Part shown: positions 17,541 to 26,666 of the stretch, one piece after another
Layout: each line of letters opens with the position of its first letter
Numbering within the stretch: the stretch's first letter is position 1
Assembly: GCF_900176485.1 (NCBI RefSeq)
Contig: NZ_FWYD01000009.1
Span: forward strand, 52,052 to 116,051
Direction of reading: 5' to 3'
DNA from: Primorskyibacter flagellatus
GTDB lineage: Bacteria; Pseudomonadota; Alphaproteobacteria; Rhodobacterales; Rhodobacteraceae
Length of the DNA: 64,000 nt
The notes under the pieces: generated by a model
Databases searched by the model: none
What the model was told of the DNA's origin: nothing
Seen by the model: the letters and a program-made list of their open reading frames with translations, nothing else
Program-made: the position numbers and the translations under genes

Positions 17541-18650
17541 ATGGAAAACACGTTTGAGATCTTTCTGGCGGCAGCGCCGGGCTTGGAAGAGGTGCTGGCC
17601 GAGGAGGTTGGCGCGCTGGGATTTGGACCGTTGGAGGCCGTGCCGGGGGGCGTGAGCTTTCAGGGCGGCTGGCCCGAGGTCTGGCGGGCCAATCTTGCGC
17701 TTCGCGGTGCCGGGCGGGTGCTTGCACGGATCGGCGGGTTTCCGGTGTTCCATCTGGCGCAACTGGACAAACGGGCGCGCAAATTTCCCTGGGGGGACGT
17801 CCTGCGGACGGATGTGCCCGTGAAGGTCGAGGTCACCTGCCGCCGGTCAAAGATCTATCATGCAGGGGCGGCCAGCGAACGGATCGTGCGGGCGATCACC
17901 GAAGAGCTTGGCGCGCCGGTCGCCGATGACGCGCCGGTGCGGGTGCTGGCGCGGATCGAGGATAATTTCTGCGGCTTTTCCGTCGATACTTCGGGCGAAG
18001 CTCTGCACAAGCGCGGCCATAAAGAGGCCGTTGGCAAGGCCCCGATGCGCGAGACATTGGCGGCGCTGTTCCTGCGGCAATGCGGCTATGACGGGGCCGA
18101 GCCGGTGGTTGACCCGATGTGCGGGTCGGGCACATTTCCGATTGAGGCGGCAGAATGGTCGGTAGGTCTGATGCCGGGGCGGTCGCGGGCATTTGCCTTC
18201 GAGAAGTTCGCAGGCTTTGATGCAGAGGCATTCGCTGCAATGCGCGGGCCTTCCGACCTCGCTGACGGGCCGGTGCGGTTTTACGGATTTGATCGTGATG
18301 CCGGTGCGATCCGGATGAGCCAGGCCAATGCCGCGCGGGCCGGCGTTTCTGCACTGGCGCAATTCAACTGCCAACCCATCAGTGCGCTGGAGCCGCCAGA
18401 AGGACCAAAGGGGCTGGTGATGGTCAATCCGCCATATGGTGGGCGTATCGGCAACAAAAAGCTGCTCTACGGGCTTTACGGGTCTTTGGGGCAGGTGCTG
18501 AAAGAGCGGTTCGCGGGATGGCGCGTCGGGATCGTGACCAGCGAGGCGGGGCTGGCGAAAGCGACTGGACTGCCATTCGCGCCGCAGGGCGCGCCAGTGT
18601 CGTTCGGGGGGCTGAAGGTGCGGCTGTTTCGGACGGGGCCGTTGCGTTAG
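17541..18650 (+). CDS. THUMP-domain class I RNA methyltransferase (RlmL/Trm11-like)
   Basis: SAM-dependent methyltransferase of 369 residues. The N-terminal half resembles the ferredoxin-like plus THUMP RNA-binding region, starting MENTFEIFLAAAPGLEEVLA. The C-terminal Rossmann domain has DPMCGSGTFPIEAA (SAM site) and MVNPPYGGRIGNKK, the NPPY motif typical of N6-adenine or N2-guanine methylation. It corresponds to the N-terminal m2G-forming half of E. coli RlmL; the RlmK half is absent. It lies on the strand opposite to the flanking his genes. Confidence 0.88.
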   Translation: MENTFEIFLAAAPGLEEVLAEEVGALGFGPLEAVPGGVSFQGGWPEVWRANLALRGAGRVLARIGGFPVFHLAQLDKRARKFPWGDVLRTDVPVKVEVTCRRSKIYHAGAASERIVRAITEELGAPVADDAPVRVLARIEDNFCGFSVDTSGEALHKRGHKEAVGKAPMRETLAALFLRQCGYDGAEPVVDPMCGSGTFPIEAAEWSVGLMPGRSRAFAFEKFAGFDAEAFAAMRGPSDLADGPVRFYGFDRDAGAIRMSQANAARAGVSALAQFNCQPISALEPPEGPKGLVMVNPPYGGRIGNKKLLYGLYGSLGQVLKERFAGWRVGIVTSEAGLAKATGLPFAPQGAPVSFGGLKVRLFRTGPLR

Positions 18651-18749
18651 CGGCAATCCGCCGGAACGCCACCTCACGAAATTGTTGATGGGCAGGCGCG
18701 TGCGGTTACACGACGATAGGGGCAAGTTTTACAGCCATCGGAGTGCTTT

Positions 18750-19199
18750 ATGAAACACTTGCTTGCCGCCGCCTTCTGCCTTGTCGCAGCCCCCGCCCTC
18801 GCCAGTGATGACGATATTATCAAAGTGCAGGCTTCCGGAGATGTCGCCACAACGATGGACCGGCTGGAAGAGGCGGTGACAGGGGCTGGTGCTACCGTCT
18901 TTGCACGGGTGGATCACGCGGCGGGGGCGGCCTCGGTCGACATGGTGCTGGATGACGAGCAACTGCTGATCTTCGGCAATCCCAAGCTTGGTACGCCTGC
19001 CATGCAGGATGACGCGTTGGCGGGACTGTATCTGCCGCTGCGGGTGTTGGTCTACAAGGACGGCGAGGGCCAGGTCTGGCTGGCTTATGAAGATCCCGAG
19101 GAAATGCTGGACGAATTGTCCATTCCCGACGATGCCGAATATGTGAAGATGATGACCGGCGCGCTGGCCAAGCTGACATCTGCCGCCGCTGGCAACTAG
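18750..19199 (+). CDS. Exported DUF302 domain protein
   Basis: 149 residues with a clean Sec signal peptide ([19 protein letters not shown]). The mature part fits DUF302: repeated beta-alpha units with [37 protein letters not shown] and [22 protein letters not shown]. Function of the domain is unknown. Its TAG stop overlaps the convergent hisA stop by four bases. It probably shares a promoter with the methyltransferase upstream, or uses its own in the 99-base gap. Confidence 0.88.
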   Translation: MKHLLAAAFCLVAAPALASDDDIIKVQASGDVATTMDRLEEAVTGAGATVFARVDHAAGAASVDMVLDDEQLLIFGNPKLGTPAMQDDALAGLYLPLRVLVYKDGEGQVWLAYEDPEEMLDELSIPDDAEYVKMMTGALAKLTSAAAGN

Positions 19200-19918
19200 G
19201 CCTTCAGCGCCGTGAGGGCCGCTTTCAGGTCGAGCGCCCCGTCATAGAGCGCACGACCGGAAATCGCGCCGTTCAGGTTGGCCCCGCAGTCGCGCAGCGC
19301 GATGATATCTTCCAGTGAGGACACGCCGCCGCTGGCGATCACCGGGATGGATACGGCGCGGGCCAGTGCCGCGGTGGCCTCGATGTTGGGGCCCTGCATT
19401 GCGCCGTCGCGATTGATGTCGGTGTAGATGATCGCGGCGACGCCGGCGTCCTCGAAACTGCGCGCAAGATCGGTGACCATGACATCGGTTTCCTCGGCCC
19501 AGCCCTTGGTGGCGACACGTCCGTTGCGCGCATCGATACCCACGGCGACCTTGCCGGGGAAGGCGGCTGCTGCCTCGCGCACCAGCGCAGGGTTTTCCAC
19601 CGCAACAGTCCCAAGGATCACGCGGGCGAGGCCCCGTTCCAGCCAGCGCTCGATCGTTGCCATGTCGCGGATACCGCCACCCAGTTGTGCCGGCACTTTT
19701 GTCCGCGCGAGAATCGCCTCGACCGCGGCCGCATTCACCGGCTCGCCCGCGAAGGCACCGTTCAGATCCACCAGGTGCAGCCACTCACAGCCGGCCTCGA
19801 CAAACTCCATCGCCTGCGCGGCGGGGTCGTCGTTGAAAACGGTGGATTTCTCCATATCCCCGCGCAAAAGCCGCACGGCCTGGCCGTCCTTGAGGTCGAT
19901 GGCGGGATAAAGGATCAT
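19196..19918 (-). CDS. hisA: ProFAR isomerase
   Basis: 1-(5-phosphoribosyl)-5-[(5-phosphoribosylamino)methylideneamino] imidazole-4-carboxamide isomerase, fourth step of histidine synthesis. TIM barrel of 240 residues starting [20 protein letters not shown], with catalytic Asp8; the second Asp is in [15 protein letters not shown] and [12 protein letters not shown] are the phosphate-binding loops. ATG at 19918 has AGGAAG nearby. It is separated from hisF-hisE by two genes on the other strand, so it cannot share one transcript with them. Confidence 0.95.
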   Translation of the reverse strand: MILYPAIDLKDGQAVRLLRGDMEKSTVFNDDPAAQAMEFVEAGCEWLHLVDLNGAFAGEPVNAAAVEAILARTKVPAQLGGGIRDMATIERWLERGLARVILGTVAVENPALVREAAAAFPGKVAVGIDARNGRVATKGWAEETDVMVTDLARSFEDAGVAAIIYTDINRDGAMQGPNIEATAALARAVSIPVIASGGVSSLEDIIALRDCGANLNGAISGRALYDGALDLKAALTALKA

Positions 19919-20054
19919 CTGCGTCTTCCTGTCTGTCTGTTCCGGTTCGGCTTTTGCACCGGGGACGGACAGAATGCAACGCGACCTGACGTCAGACTTG
20001 ATCAACGCAGCTTCGACACGTCAGGATTGTCCCATCACTCAGGGAGGAACAGAG

Positions 20055-20441
20055 ATGAAAATAATGGCATTGGCCGCTGCAGTTGCGCTGGTCGCAGGGG
20101 CGGCATTGGCAGATCCGGTCGAGGGCACCTGGCAAACCCAGCCCGACGACAACGGTAATTTCGGTCTGGTCAAGATCAGCACCTGCGGTGCCGAGATCTG
20201 CGGCGTGTTGGGGCAGGGCTATGACAAGTCGGGCAAGAAAGTCAGCTCGCCCAATATCGGCAAGCGGATGATCTGGGCGATGCAGCCTAAGGGCAACGGC
20301 AAATATGCCGGTGGCAAGATCTGGGCGCCCGACCGCAACAAGACCTACAACTCCAGAATGCAGCTGAACGGCAGTTCGCTCAAGGTGGAAGGTTGCGTGC
20401 TGGGCATTTGCCGGGGGCAAACCTGGAGCCGGGTGAACTGA
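20055..20441 (+). CDS. Exported DUF2147 family protein
   Basis: 128 residues. A Sec signal peptide ends ALVAGAALAD and is followed by the DUF2147 hallmark PVEGTWQTQPDDNGNFGLVK with ICGVLGQGYDKSGKK and, at the end, LKVEGCVLGICRGQTWSRV. Four Cys residues in the mature part suggest disulfides in the periplasm. AGGGAGGAA sits properly before ATG 20055. The family is a small lipocalin-like beta-barrel of unknown ligand. It is divergent from hisA. Confidence 0.9.
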   Translation: MKIMALAAAVALVAGAALADPVEGTWQTQPDDNGNFGLVKISTCGAEICGVLGQGYDKSGKKVSSPNIGKRMIWAMQPKGNGKYAGGKIWAPDRNKTYNSRMQLNGSSLKVEGCVLGICRGQTWSRVN

Positions 20442-20470
20442 ACCGACGCAGTTTTACTTGGGAAATTCGC

Positions 20471-20503
20471 CTGTGCGGGGCGGCAAGCGCTTGCCTCGCA
20501 CAG
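20471..20503 (+). terminator. Hairpin after the DUF2147 gene
   Basis: CTGTGCG (20471-20477) pairs with CGCACAG at the other end, and inside it GGCAAG pairs with CTTGCC. The resulting 13-bp interrupted stem lies 30 bases after the stop. The following sequence is not T-rich, so it may be a factor-dependent terminator or an RNA end stabiliser. Confidence 0.45.
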
Positions 20504-20607
20504 CATGCGAGCGTGCGCTTTTGCGCGCCAATCTCGGAACCTGAAGCGTGTGCAGCATAGCCGGGAACCGACCCGGTTTGCAGCCTGCGCCATGATGTAG
20601 AATTAAA

Positions 20608-20684
20608 TGGTAGCGGAGGAGGGACTTGAACCCCCGACACGCGGATTATGATTCCGCTGCTCTAACCGGCTGAGCTACTCCGCC
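20608..20684 (-). tRNA. tRNA-Met (CAT), elongator type
   Basis: Read on the minus strand the 77-base gene starts GGCGGAG-TA-GCTC and ends CTCCGCT-ACCA, with the CCA encoded. The anticodon stem-loop is CGGAA-TCATAAT-CCG with anticodon CAT. The D arm (GCTCAGCCGGTTAGAGC) and the T arm (GGGGGTTCAAGTCCCTC) are intact. It lacks the three G-C pairs of an initiator anticodon stem and has a paired first base (G-U), so I call elongator tRNA-Met; a lysidine tRNA-Ile2 is less likely. Confidence 0.95.
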
Positions 20685-20695
20685 ACGGTGGACGC

Positions 20696-20724
20696 TAGGT
20701 AGTGCAGCACTCGGAGGGCGTCAA
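20696..20724 (-). promoter_or_regulatory. Promoter of tRNA-Met
   Basis: On the minus strand TTGACG (20724-20719) and TACCTA (20701-20696) are separated by exactly 17 bases. The expected start lies a few bases before the mature tRNA 5-prime end at 20684. This is a good sigma-70 promoter in the right place. The rest of the gap up to the sulfotransferase end at 21013 holds no gene that I can see and is noticeably AT-richer than the surroundings. Confidence 0.75.
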
Positions 20725-21012
20725 GCGTCTTTTTTGCCCTGAAAGACGGGTTTTTCTGCCCGAGCGAGAGACCGGCGAATTGCGACGCAGATGACAAAGA
20801 ACGGGGTATCAATGCGATACGCCAGTTCGCTCCAAGCACGGGATTACCGGCAAACAAGGATGCCTTTCCGGTTTTTCCGTATCGCTCGATGGCGGTGTTC
20901 AGAAATCAGGAATTATCCACCAAAATAAACAGGCGCTGATACATGGCATCAGGCATCTACCGGATATTCTGTTCGAAAGATCGGTGGATCGCAGCCGGAC
21001 ATGGGGCTGCGG

Positions 21013-21888
21013 CTACCTGGTCCGGAACAATTCACCTTTGGTGTCATTGGTGACGACCTGCGAAAAGTCATCGGGATAGAGGTGATGCGCCAGTTCGCTT
21101 GTATAGGGCAGTTTCTGAAGCACCGTTTTCGGGAACCGGCGCTCTACCTGATTGCGACGGAACTTCACGTCTTCCGGGTTCTGCTCGGTGTCGAGATCCT
21201 GGTCATTATTGACGTAATGGCTCTCTCTGATTTCATCGAATTTGGGATGCGCGGTGAAATTCGTGACCTCCAGCCCAAGGCTCCGTTCAATGTCGTTCAA
21301 GCCATCGTTCAGGGATACTTCGTCCAGGTTCAACGTAATTGTCCGGCCAAATGGCATGTCCCATATCGGATGGATCTGAGAGCAAAGATGAGTATCCACC
21401 TGTCGCGCCGCCCGCGTCAGATCCACTGTTTTCAGAACCTCTCCGAATTCTCGCAAAGACAGGCCGTCACGCTTGATATTGATTCCGCGTTGCAAGGCAA
21501 TCTCGTCCGCAATGGGAAATCTGACAGCATGTCTTAGAATCGCGACAAGGCGCTTGACCGGGTCGCGCGTGACCTTGATCAAGGTCCAGTCTTGTTGCCC
21601 GTTGGCCAGAAGTGCATTGCGTCGCCGTCTAAATTGCGCACTGTCATAATAGACTTTGGTGCGGAAATTATGCGGCCAGGGGTGATAGTAGTTCGCAGCC
21701 GCCAACAGGCGTTCTTTCAGAAAGAACCACGTCACCACATGCGAGCATGCCGATTTTGGCGAAAAGGAAACGACGATCCGCTGTTTGCTGAATATCAAGG
21801 CCCGAGGATTGACTTGAAACGCGTCGAACCATTCGTCTTTCGGCTCTTCTGTCGTAACGCTCTTTTTCAAGCCTAAACGCGCTAACAT
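21013..21888 (-). CDS. Sulfotransferase family 2 protein
   Basis: Probable PAPS-dependent carbohydrate sulfotransferase, 291 residues from the chosen start. The 5-prime-phosphosulfate loop is VVSFSPKSACSHVVTWFF and the 3-prime-phosphate motif is VTRDPVKRLVAILRHAV, typical of sulfotransfer_2 proteins such as HNK-1 or heparan types. ATG at 21888 has AAGGA 8 bases upstream; the frame stays open to a TTG at 21972. Base composition is lower in GC than the neighbours, a sign of transfer. It stands alone and may modify exopolysaccharide. Confidence 0.75.
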   Translation of the reverse strand: MLARLGLKKSVTTEEPKDEWFDAFQVNPRALIFSKQRIVVSFSPKSACSHVVTWFFLKERLLAAANYYHPWPHNFRTKVYYDSAQFRRRRNALLANGQQDWTLIKVTRDPVKRLVAILRHAVRFPIADEIALQRGINIKRDGLSLREFGEVLKTVDLTRAARQVDTHLCSQIHPIWDMPFGRTITLNLDEVSLNDGLNDIERSLGLEVTNFTAHPKFDEIRESHYVNNDQDLDTEQNPEDVKFRRNQVERRFPKTVLQKLPYTSELAHHLYPDDFSQVVTNDTKGELFRTR

Positions 21889-22024
21889 GACCATGTTCCT
21901 TACCATTGAACCGACTTTCGAACGGTTCCTAAATCCACGTCCGACCTTATACAAGGCGAACAGGGCGAACAACCGTCATGCAAGCCTTGCGTGTGGGCGC
22001 AAAGGCGCGGAAATGATGCGCGTC

Positions 22025-23440
22025 TCATGCCGCTGGCAGCACCGCGCCGGGGTTCAGAATGCCTGCCGGGTCCAGCGCGGATTTGATGGCGCGCATGGCT
22101 GACAGTTTTGCCGGGTCGCCGTAGCGGGCCAGATCATCGACCTTCAGTCGCCCGATGCCATGCTCGGCACTGAGCGAGCCTTCCATGTCATGCACAAGGT
22201 CGTGGACGGCGCGGGTCATTGCCTGTTTCAGATTGGAAAATTCGGCCTTGTTACGGCCTTTCGGCGGGAAGATGTTGAAATGCAGATTGCCGTCTCCGAC
22301 ATGGCCAAAGCAATTCACCCGGAAATCGCCCATGGCGGCAATGACTTTGCGGCCACGAGCAATGAATTCTGGCAGAGCGCCCAACGGGACAGAGGTGTCG
22401 TGGCTGGCAATCGCGCCGATCTGACGGTTGGCGAGCGGTATGGATTCGCGCATGGTCCAGAACTCTGCGCGTTGTGTATCCGACTGCGCGACCAGCCCAT
22501 CGGTGACCAGACCGGCGTCGAATGCGGCCACGAACAGCTCTTCCAGCGCTTCCGAGGGGACCAATCCGCGCGGCAGGCCTACTTCTATCAGGACCATCCA
22601 TTCGGGCATCGGGTCAAAGGGCAGGCGGACATCCGGTAGCTTTTCGGCCAGAAAATCGGTGCCGGTGCGGTCGATCAGCTCAAAGGCGCTGACTGCTTCG
22701 CCGATCTGGTCACGGGCCAGCGACAGCAACGCCAATGCGGATGCGGGATCGCGCACCGCCATGATCGCGGTTCCGCGCCCGGCAGGTATAGGCGACAGTT
22801 TCAGCGCGGCTGCGGTGATGATGCCCAACGTGCCTTCGGCCCCGATCAGAAGGTGGCGCAGATCATAGCCGGTGTTGTCTTTGCGCAACCGCCGGAGCCC
22901 GTGCCAGATTTGACCGTCGGGCAGGACCGCCTCCAGCCCGAGGCAGAGATCGCGGGCATTGCCATAGCGCAGCACGTTCACGCCACCCGCATTGGTCGAC
23001 AGATTGCCGCCGATCCGCGCAGTGCCTTCTGACGCCAGCGACAGCGGAAACAACCGCGACTCGGTCTCGGCAGCAGCTTGCACATCAGCCAGAGTCGCGC
23101 CAGCTTCGGCGATCAGGACGTTCTCCTGCGGGTAGACGGCGCGGATCGCGGACATGCGCTCCAGTGACAGGACGAGCGTTTGCGGACCGTCTCCGGACAC
23201 CTGTCCACCGACGAGTCCGGTGCCGCCGCCGTATGGCACAATGCCCACCCGCGCGGCCTGACAGGCGCGCAGGATCGTCGCGGCCTCTTCGACGGTGCGG
23301 GGCAGGGCAACCCATTCGGACTTGCCCATCCAGGCACCGCGCGGCTCTTCCAGATAACGTGGTTCTGCGGGGCGTAGAGTGTCGTCAGGAAGGTCCCCAG
23401 CAAGTCTTTCGACAAATTCCGCATCGGCCGCGTTCAGCAT
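22025..23440 (-). CDS. FAD-linked oxidase (D-2-hydroxyacid dehydrogenase type)
   Basis: 471 residues of the same superfamily as the gene at 4107-5474 but a different subfamily, closer to D-2-hydroxyglutarate/D-lactate dehydrogenases. FAD-binding PP-loop VGIVPYGGGTGLVGGQVSGD and SEGTARIGGNLSTNAGGVNVLRYG are in the N-terminal half. NCFGHVGDGNLHFNIFPP and SLSAEHGIGRLKVDDLARY are in the C-terminal domain. The protein ends ALDPAGILNPGAVLP. ATG at 23440 follows GGGGG. Electron acceptor not determined, probably ETF or quinone. Confidence 0.9.
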   Translation of the reverse strand: MLNAADAEFVERLAGDLPDDTLRPAEPRYLEEPRGAWMGKSEWVALPRTVEEAATILRACQAARVGIVPYGGGTGLVGGQVSGDGPQTLVLSLERMSAIRAVYPQENVLIAEAGATLADVQAAAETESRLFPLSLASEGTARIGGNLSTNAGGVNVLRYGNARDLCLGLEAVLPDGQIWHGLRRLRKDNTGYDLRHLLIGAEGTLGIITAAALKLSPIPAGRGTAIMAVRDPASALALLSLARDQIGEAVSAFELIDRTGTDFLAEKLPDVRLPFDPMPEWMVLIEVGLPRGLVPSEALEELFVAAFDAGLVTDGLVAQSDTQRAEFWTMRESIPLANRQIGAIASHDTSVPLGALPEFIARGRKVIAAMGDFRVNCFGHVGDGNLHFNIFPPKGRNKAEFSNLKQAMTRAVHDLVHDMEGSLSAEHGIGRLKVDDLARYGDPAKLSAMRAIKSALDPAGILNPGAVLPAA

Positions 23441-23793
23441 GTTAATCCCCCGGTGTTTGCTGGGTCATCTTTACCAAACCGCCCGAGTGCTACAAGCAGA
23501 GTCGCTGCGCTTGCCACCGCTGGGTTGGACATCGGCCCACACTGTCGTCGGCAGGAAAAAGAACTGCGCGGCAAAACTTGGAACGTCTTGCGTGCAGGTT
23601 GATGTGGGGCCGGAAATGCATCGAGTGCCCTCGGCACGTTCCGCATGACCGTCTACCGGGGGTGGAGGCCAAAGGCACCGAGGCGGGCGTAGACAATAAC
23701 AGGGCCAGCGACAGTTGTACGGGACTTTCCAGACTTTCGCCGCAATTGCGCGGATCAAATCGGCTTGGGACCCTAACGGTGAAGGCCGTTTTC
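23441..23793. other. Gap at the left edge of the metal-resistance module
   Basis: No supported gene. An inverted repeat GTCTAC (23651-23656) with GTAGAC (23689-23694) encloses a smaller GGTG/CACC stem. A stretch near 23720-23765 translates on the plus strand to TFAAIARIKSAWDPNG, faintly like the C-terminus of FAD-linked oxidases, but without a start or continuation. It could be debris from the insertion of the module. Confidence 0.4.
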
Positions 23794-24261
23794 TTACGCG
23801 GCCTCGTAGCTGGAAAAGACCTCCGTGCTACCGTCTTTGCGGATCAGGAAAACGTCATAGGCTTCGCGCGCATCGACTGGTCCCATGCCCGGCGATCCAT
23901 AGGGCATGCCCGGCACGGCGAGACCGACGGCTTCGGGACGCTCCGCAAGGAGCCTGCGGATATCGGCCGTCGGCACATGGCCTTCGATCATGTAACCCTC
24001 GATTTCGCCGGTATGGCAGGACGTCATCTTCTGGGGGATGCCGTTATCCAGTTTGTGCCGGATCAGAAGGGTGCCGAAGCTGCGCTCGGTGGTGACCGTG
24101 AAGCCATCTTCGCGCAAGATTTTGATCCATGCCGTGCAGCAACCGCAGTTCGGGTCCTTCAAGACGTGAATCGAGAGCGCGTCCTGTGCCAGCCCGGCAG
24201 TTGCTGTCGCGGCGGCAAAGCTCGCAGCGCTGGCCATCATGGCGCGACGGGTAAGGGTCAT
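23794..24261 (-). CDS. DUF411 metal-binding protein, Tat-exported
   Basis: 155 residues. The N-terminus MTLTRRAMMASAAS then an Ala-rich stretch is a twin-arginine-like signal ending near GLAQD. The domain carries DPNCGCCTAWIKIL (C-x-C-C), MTSCHTGEIEGYMIEGHVP and AVPGMPYGSPGM, all potential soft-metal ligands. Family members are found with copper and other metal resistance genes. Its ATG overlaps the stop of the P-type ATPase by four bases, so the two form an operon. Inferred role: periplasmic metal capture downstream of export. Confidence 0.88.
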   Translation of the reverse strand: MTLTRRAMMASAASFAAATATAGLAQDALSIHVLKDPNCGCCTAWIKILREDGFTVTTERSFGTLLIRHKLDNGIPQKMTSCHTGEIEGYMIEGHVPTADIRRLLAERPEAVGLAVPGMPYGSPGMGPVDAREAYDVFLIRKDGSTEVFSSYEAA

Positions 24262-26564
24262 GTGTGTTTCCTTTCAAGTGGAGTGGTCACGGATGCAGTC
24301 TTGCGATCTGTATCCGGTGTCTGTTTTGTGGCTGGACCTACCATATCTCTCGGGTCCGAAGGTCGAAAAAACAAAAGTCGCAGGGCGTTCATCGTCACCA
24401 GAACCGTAGCGCCGGTATCGGCGAGGATCGCGATCCAGAGGCCCGTTATACCAAGCACGGTGGTCACGAGGAAGACCGCCTTCAGCCCAAGTGCTATGGC
24501 GATGTTCTGACGGATGTTCGACATGGTCGCACGGGCAAGCCGGATCTTTCCCGGCACGTCCGTCACGCGGTTGCGCAGGATCGCGCCATCGGCCGTTTCC
24601 AGCGCCACGTCGGTGCCCGAACCCATAGCGACCCCGACATGGGCGGCGGCCAGCGCAGGCGCGTCGTTGATCCCGTCGCCGATCATCATGACCCTTGCGT
24701 CGGACGTCAGCTCGCGGATGGCTGTGACCTTGTCCTCTGGCATGAGTTCCGAGCGCTGTTCAATGCCAAGCCCGTCGGCGATGGCCTGGGCGGTGCGGGA
24801 ATTGTCCCCGGTCAGCATGACAGACGAGATGCCGAGCCTGCGAAGCTGCGCCACCGCGTCCGCCGCATCGGCGCGTGGTTCATCCCTCAGCGCGATCATG
24901 CCCTGGGGCACGTTGTCCCGCAGCACGATCACAACCGTCTTGCCCTCGGCTTCCAGCGCCGCAATGCGACGTCGAAGGACGTCATCGATCGCAGCGCGCT
25001 CCTCTGCAAGCCGCGGCGAACCTACGCAGACGGTCACGCCGCCGATCGACGCTTCCGCGCCCTTTCCGGGCAGTGCCCGGCTGTCGGTGGTCGCAGCCAC
25101 GTCGATGCCTCGTCGCTCCGCTTCTGCGCAGATCGCTTGGCCCAGCGGATGGCTCGCGCCGGCCTCGACACTGGCCGCAAGGGCCATCAGGTCGTCTTCG
25201 TCCCCGGTCAGAACGGACACATCCGTCACCCGAGGCTTGCCGTGCGTCAACGTTCCGGTCTTGTCAAAGGCGACATGGGTGGTCCGCGCCGCCGCTTCGA
25301 TCACCGCGCCGCCCTTCATCAGAAGGCCATTGCGTGCCCCGGTGGACAGCGCCGAGGTGATGGAGGCCGGCACTGATATTACCAGCGCGCAGGGGCAGCC
25401 AATCAGCAGAAGCGCAAGTGTGCGGTAAATCCACTCGCCCCACTCTTGCCCGAAAGCCAGCGGCGGGACGATCGCGACCAAGAGTGCGGCTCCGACAACG
25501 GCAGGCATGTAAACCCGGCTGAAGCGGTCGATGAAGCGCTCGGTCGGCGCTCGGGCGCTCTCGGCCTCCTCGACCAGCCGCACGATGCGGGCGATGGTAT
25601 TGTCCTCGGCTGCTTTTGTAACCCGTACGCGCAGCAGCGCCTCTGCGTTGATCGATCCGGCATAGACCTCGGCACCCGGCTCTTTGAGGATCGGGACGCT
25701 CTCTCCCGTCACCGGGCTTTCGTCGACGCCTGATGTTCCGTTGATGACCTCACCGTCACAGGGCATCCGGTCGCCGGGACGGACCTGAACGATCTGGCCC
25801 ACTTGGAGCCTTTCGGCTGAAACCTCCCGGGTTCTTCCGCCGACTTCAACTCGCGCGGTTTTGGGTACGAGTTTCGACAAGGCACGGATGCTGTCGCGTG
25901 CCTTGCCGGCCGAAATGCCTTCCAAGAGCTCCCCGACAGCGAAGAGAAAGACGACGAGCGCGGCTTCTTCCGGCTCGCCGATCACGAGCGCACCGCCGGC
26001 GGCGATCGTCATCAGCATTTCGATGGTGAAGGGCATACCGGCCCGGGTCATTGCGAAGGCGCGTTGCGCCACGGGCACGATCCCGATCAGCGTGGCAAGA
26101 ACGAAGGCCCAATGCGCGATTTCGGCAGGCACCACGAGACGCGACGCCCAAGCCGCCGCGAGCAATGCGCCAGTGCCAAGCACCAGACGGCCCTTGGATG
26201 TCTGATACCACGACGGTGTCGGCACCGTCTCGGTCCCTGCCGTGTTGTCGTCCTCCGGCTCCGATTCTTCTTCCGCAGCGGGGAACGCCCCGTCCGGCAG
26301 GACAAAGCCTCCCTTTGGCTTCTCCGGCCGTGCCCCCTTGGGTGCGATGCCGAATCCCACATCACGCACTGCCTTCTCAATTCGTTCGGGGGAGGTCTGA
26401 TCGGCGTCCAGCGTCAGACGAAGCCGTTCGGCCATAAGCGCGACATCGACACCTTCGACGCCCGGCAGACGCTCGACCGCGCCCCGGACCTTTGCGGCGC
26501 AGGCCCCGCAATCCATGCCCGTCACCCGCCACTCGCGTCGTCCTTCACTCCTGTCCGCCATCAT
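24258..26564 (-). CDS. zntA: Zinc/cadmium/lead-exporting P1B-type ATPase
   Basis: 768-residue heavy metal ATPase. The N-terminal HMA domain carries MDCGAC; then come eight membrane helices with the CPC motif in LLIGCPCALVISVPA, the phosphorylation site FDKTGTLTHGKP and the hinge GDGINDAPALAAAHVGVAMG. In the last helices LGLKAVFLVTTVLG and DTGATVLVTMNALRLL carry the Lys and Asp that mark the Zn/Cd/Pb group (ZntA), as against the Cu group. The start is ATG 26564 or the adjacent ATG 26561, which is better spaced from GGAGAG. It is transcribed from a MerR-type promoter. Confidence 0.93.
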   Translation of the reverse strand: MMADRSEGRREWRVTGMDCGACAAKVRGAVERLPGVEGVDVALMAERLRLTLDADQTSPERIEKAVRDVGFGIAPKGARPEKPKGGFVLPDGAFPAAEEESEPEDDNTAGTETVPTPSWYQTSKGRLVLGTGALLAAAWASRLVVPAEIAHWAFVLATLIGIVPVAQRAFAMTRAGMPFTIEMLMTIAAGGALVIGEPEEAALVVFLFAVGELLEGISAGKARDSIRALSKLVPKTARVEVGGRTREVSAERLQVGQIVQVRPGDRMPCDGEVINGTSGVDESPVTGESVPILKEPGAEVYAGSINAEALLRVRVTKAAEDNTIARIVRLVEEAESARAPTERFIDRFSRVYMPAVVGAALLVAIVPPLAFGQEWGEWIYRTLALLLIGCPCALVISVPASITSALSTGARNGLLMKGGAVIEAAARTTHVAFDKTGTLTHGKPRVTDVSVLTGDEDDLMALAASVEAGASHPLGQAICAEAERRGIDVAATTDSRALPGKGAEASIGGVTVCVGSPRLAEERAAIDDVLRRRIAALEAEGKTVVIVLRDNVPQGMIALRDEPRADAADAVAQLRRLGISSVMLTGDNSRTAQAIADGLGIEQRSELMPEDKVTAIRELTSDARVMMIGDGINDAPALAAAHVGVAMGSGTDVALETADGAILRNRVTDVPGKIRLARATMSNIRQNIAIALGLKAVFLVTTVLGITGLWIAILADTGATVLVTMNALRLLFFRPSDPRDMVGPATKQTPDTDRKTASVTTPLERKHT

Positions 26565-26594
26565 ATCTCTCCGCCGTGATTCCCGTCGGAACCC

Positions 26595-26625
26595 GATATA
26601 CGATCTACAGCAACTATAGGTTCAA
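26595..26625 (-). promoter_or_regulatory. MerR-type promoter/operator of zntA
   Basis: On the minus strand: -35 TTGAAC (26625-26620), a 19-base spacer (26619-26601) and -10 TATATC (26600-26595). The overlong 19-bp spacer with a dyad, here ACCTATAG-ttg-CTGTAGAT, is the hallmark of promoters untwisted by MerR-family activators. Transcription would start about 24 bases before the zntA start. The regulator is most likely the divergent MerR gene at 26970. Confidence 0.85.
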
Positions 26626-26666
26626 GGCTGAATTCCAGTTTTTTGATAAATAGCCTGGTCCCGTCC

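Noticed and set aside
23715..23770. IKSAWDPNG peptide as a fragment of another FAD-linked oxidase
   Set aside because: Too short, no flanking similarity and no stop or start in the right place; kept only as a remark on the gap.
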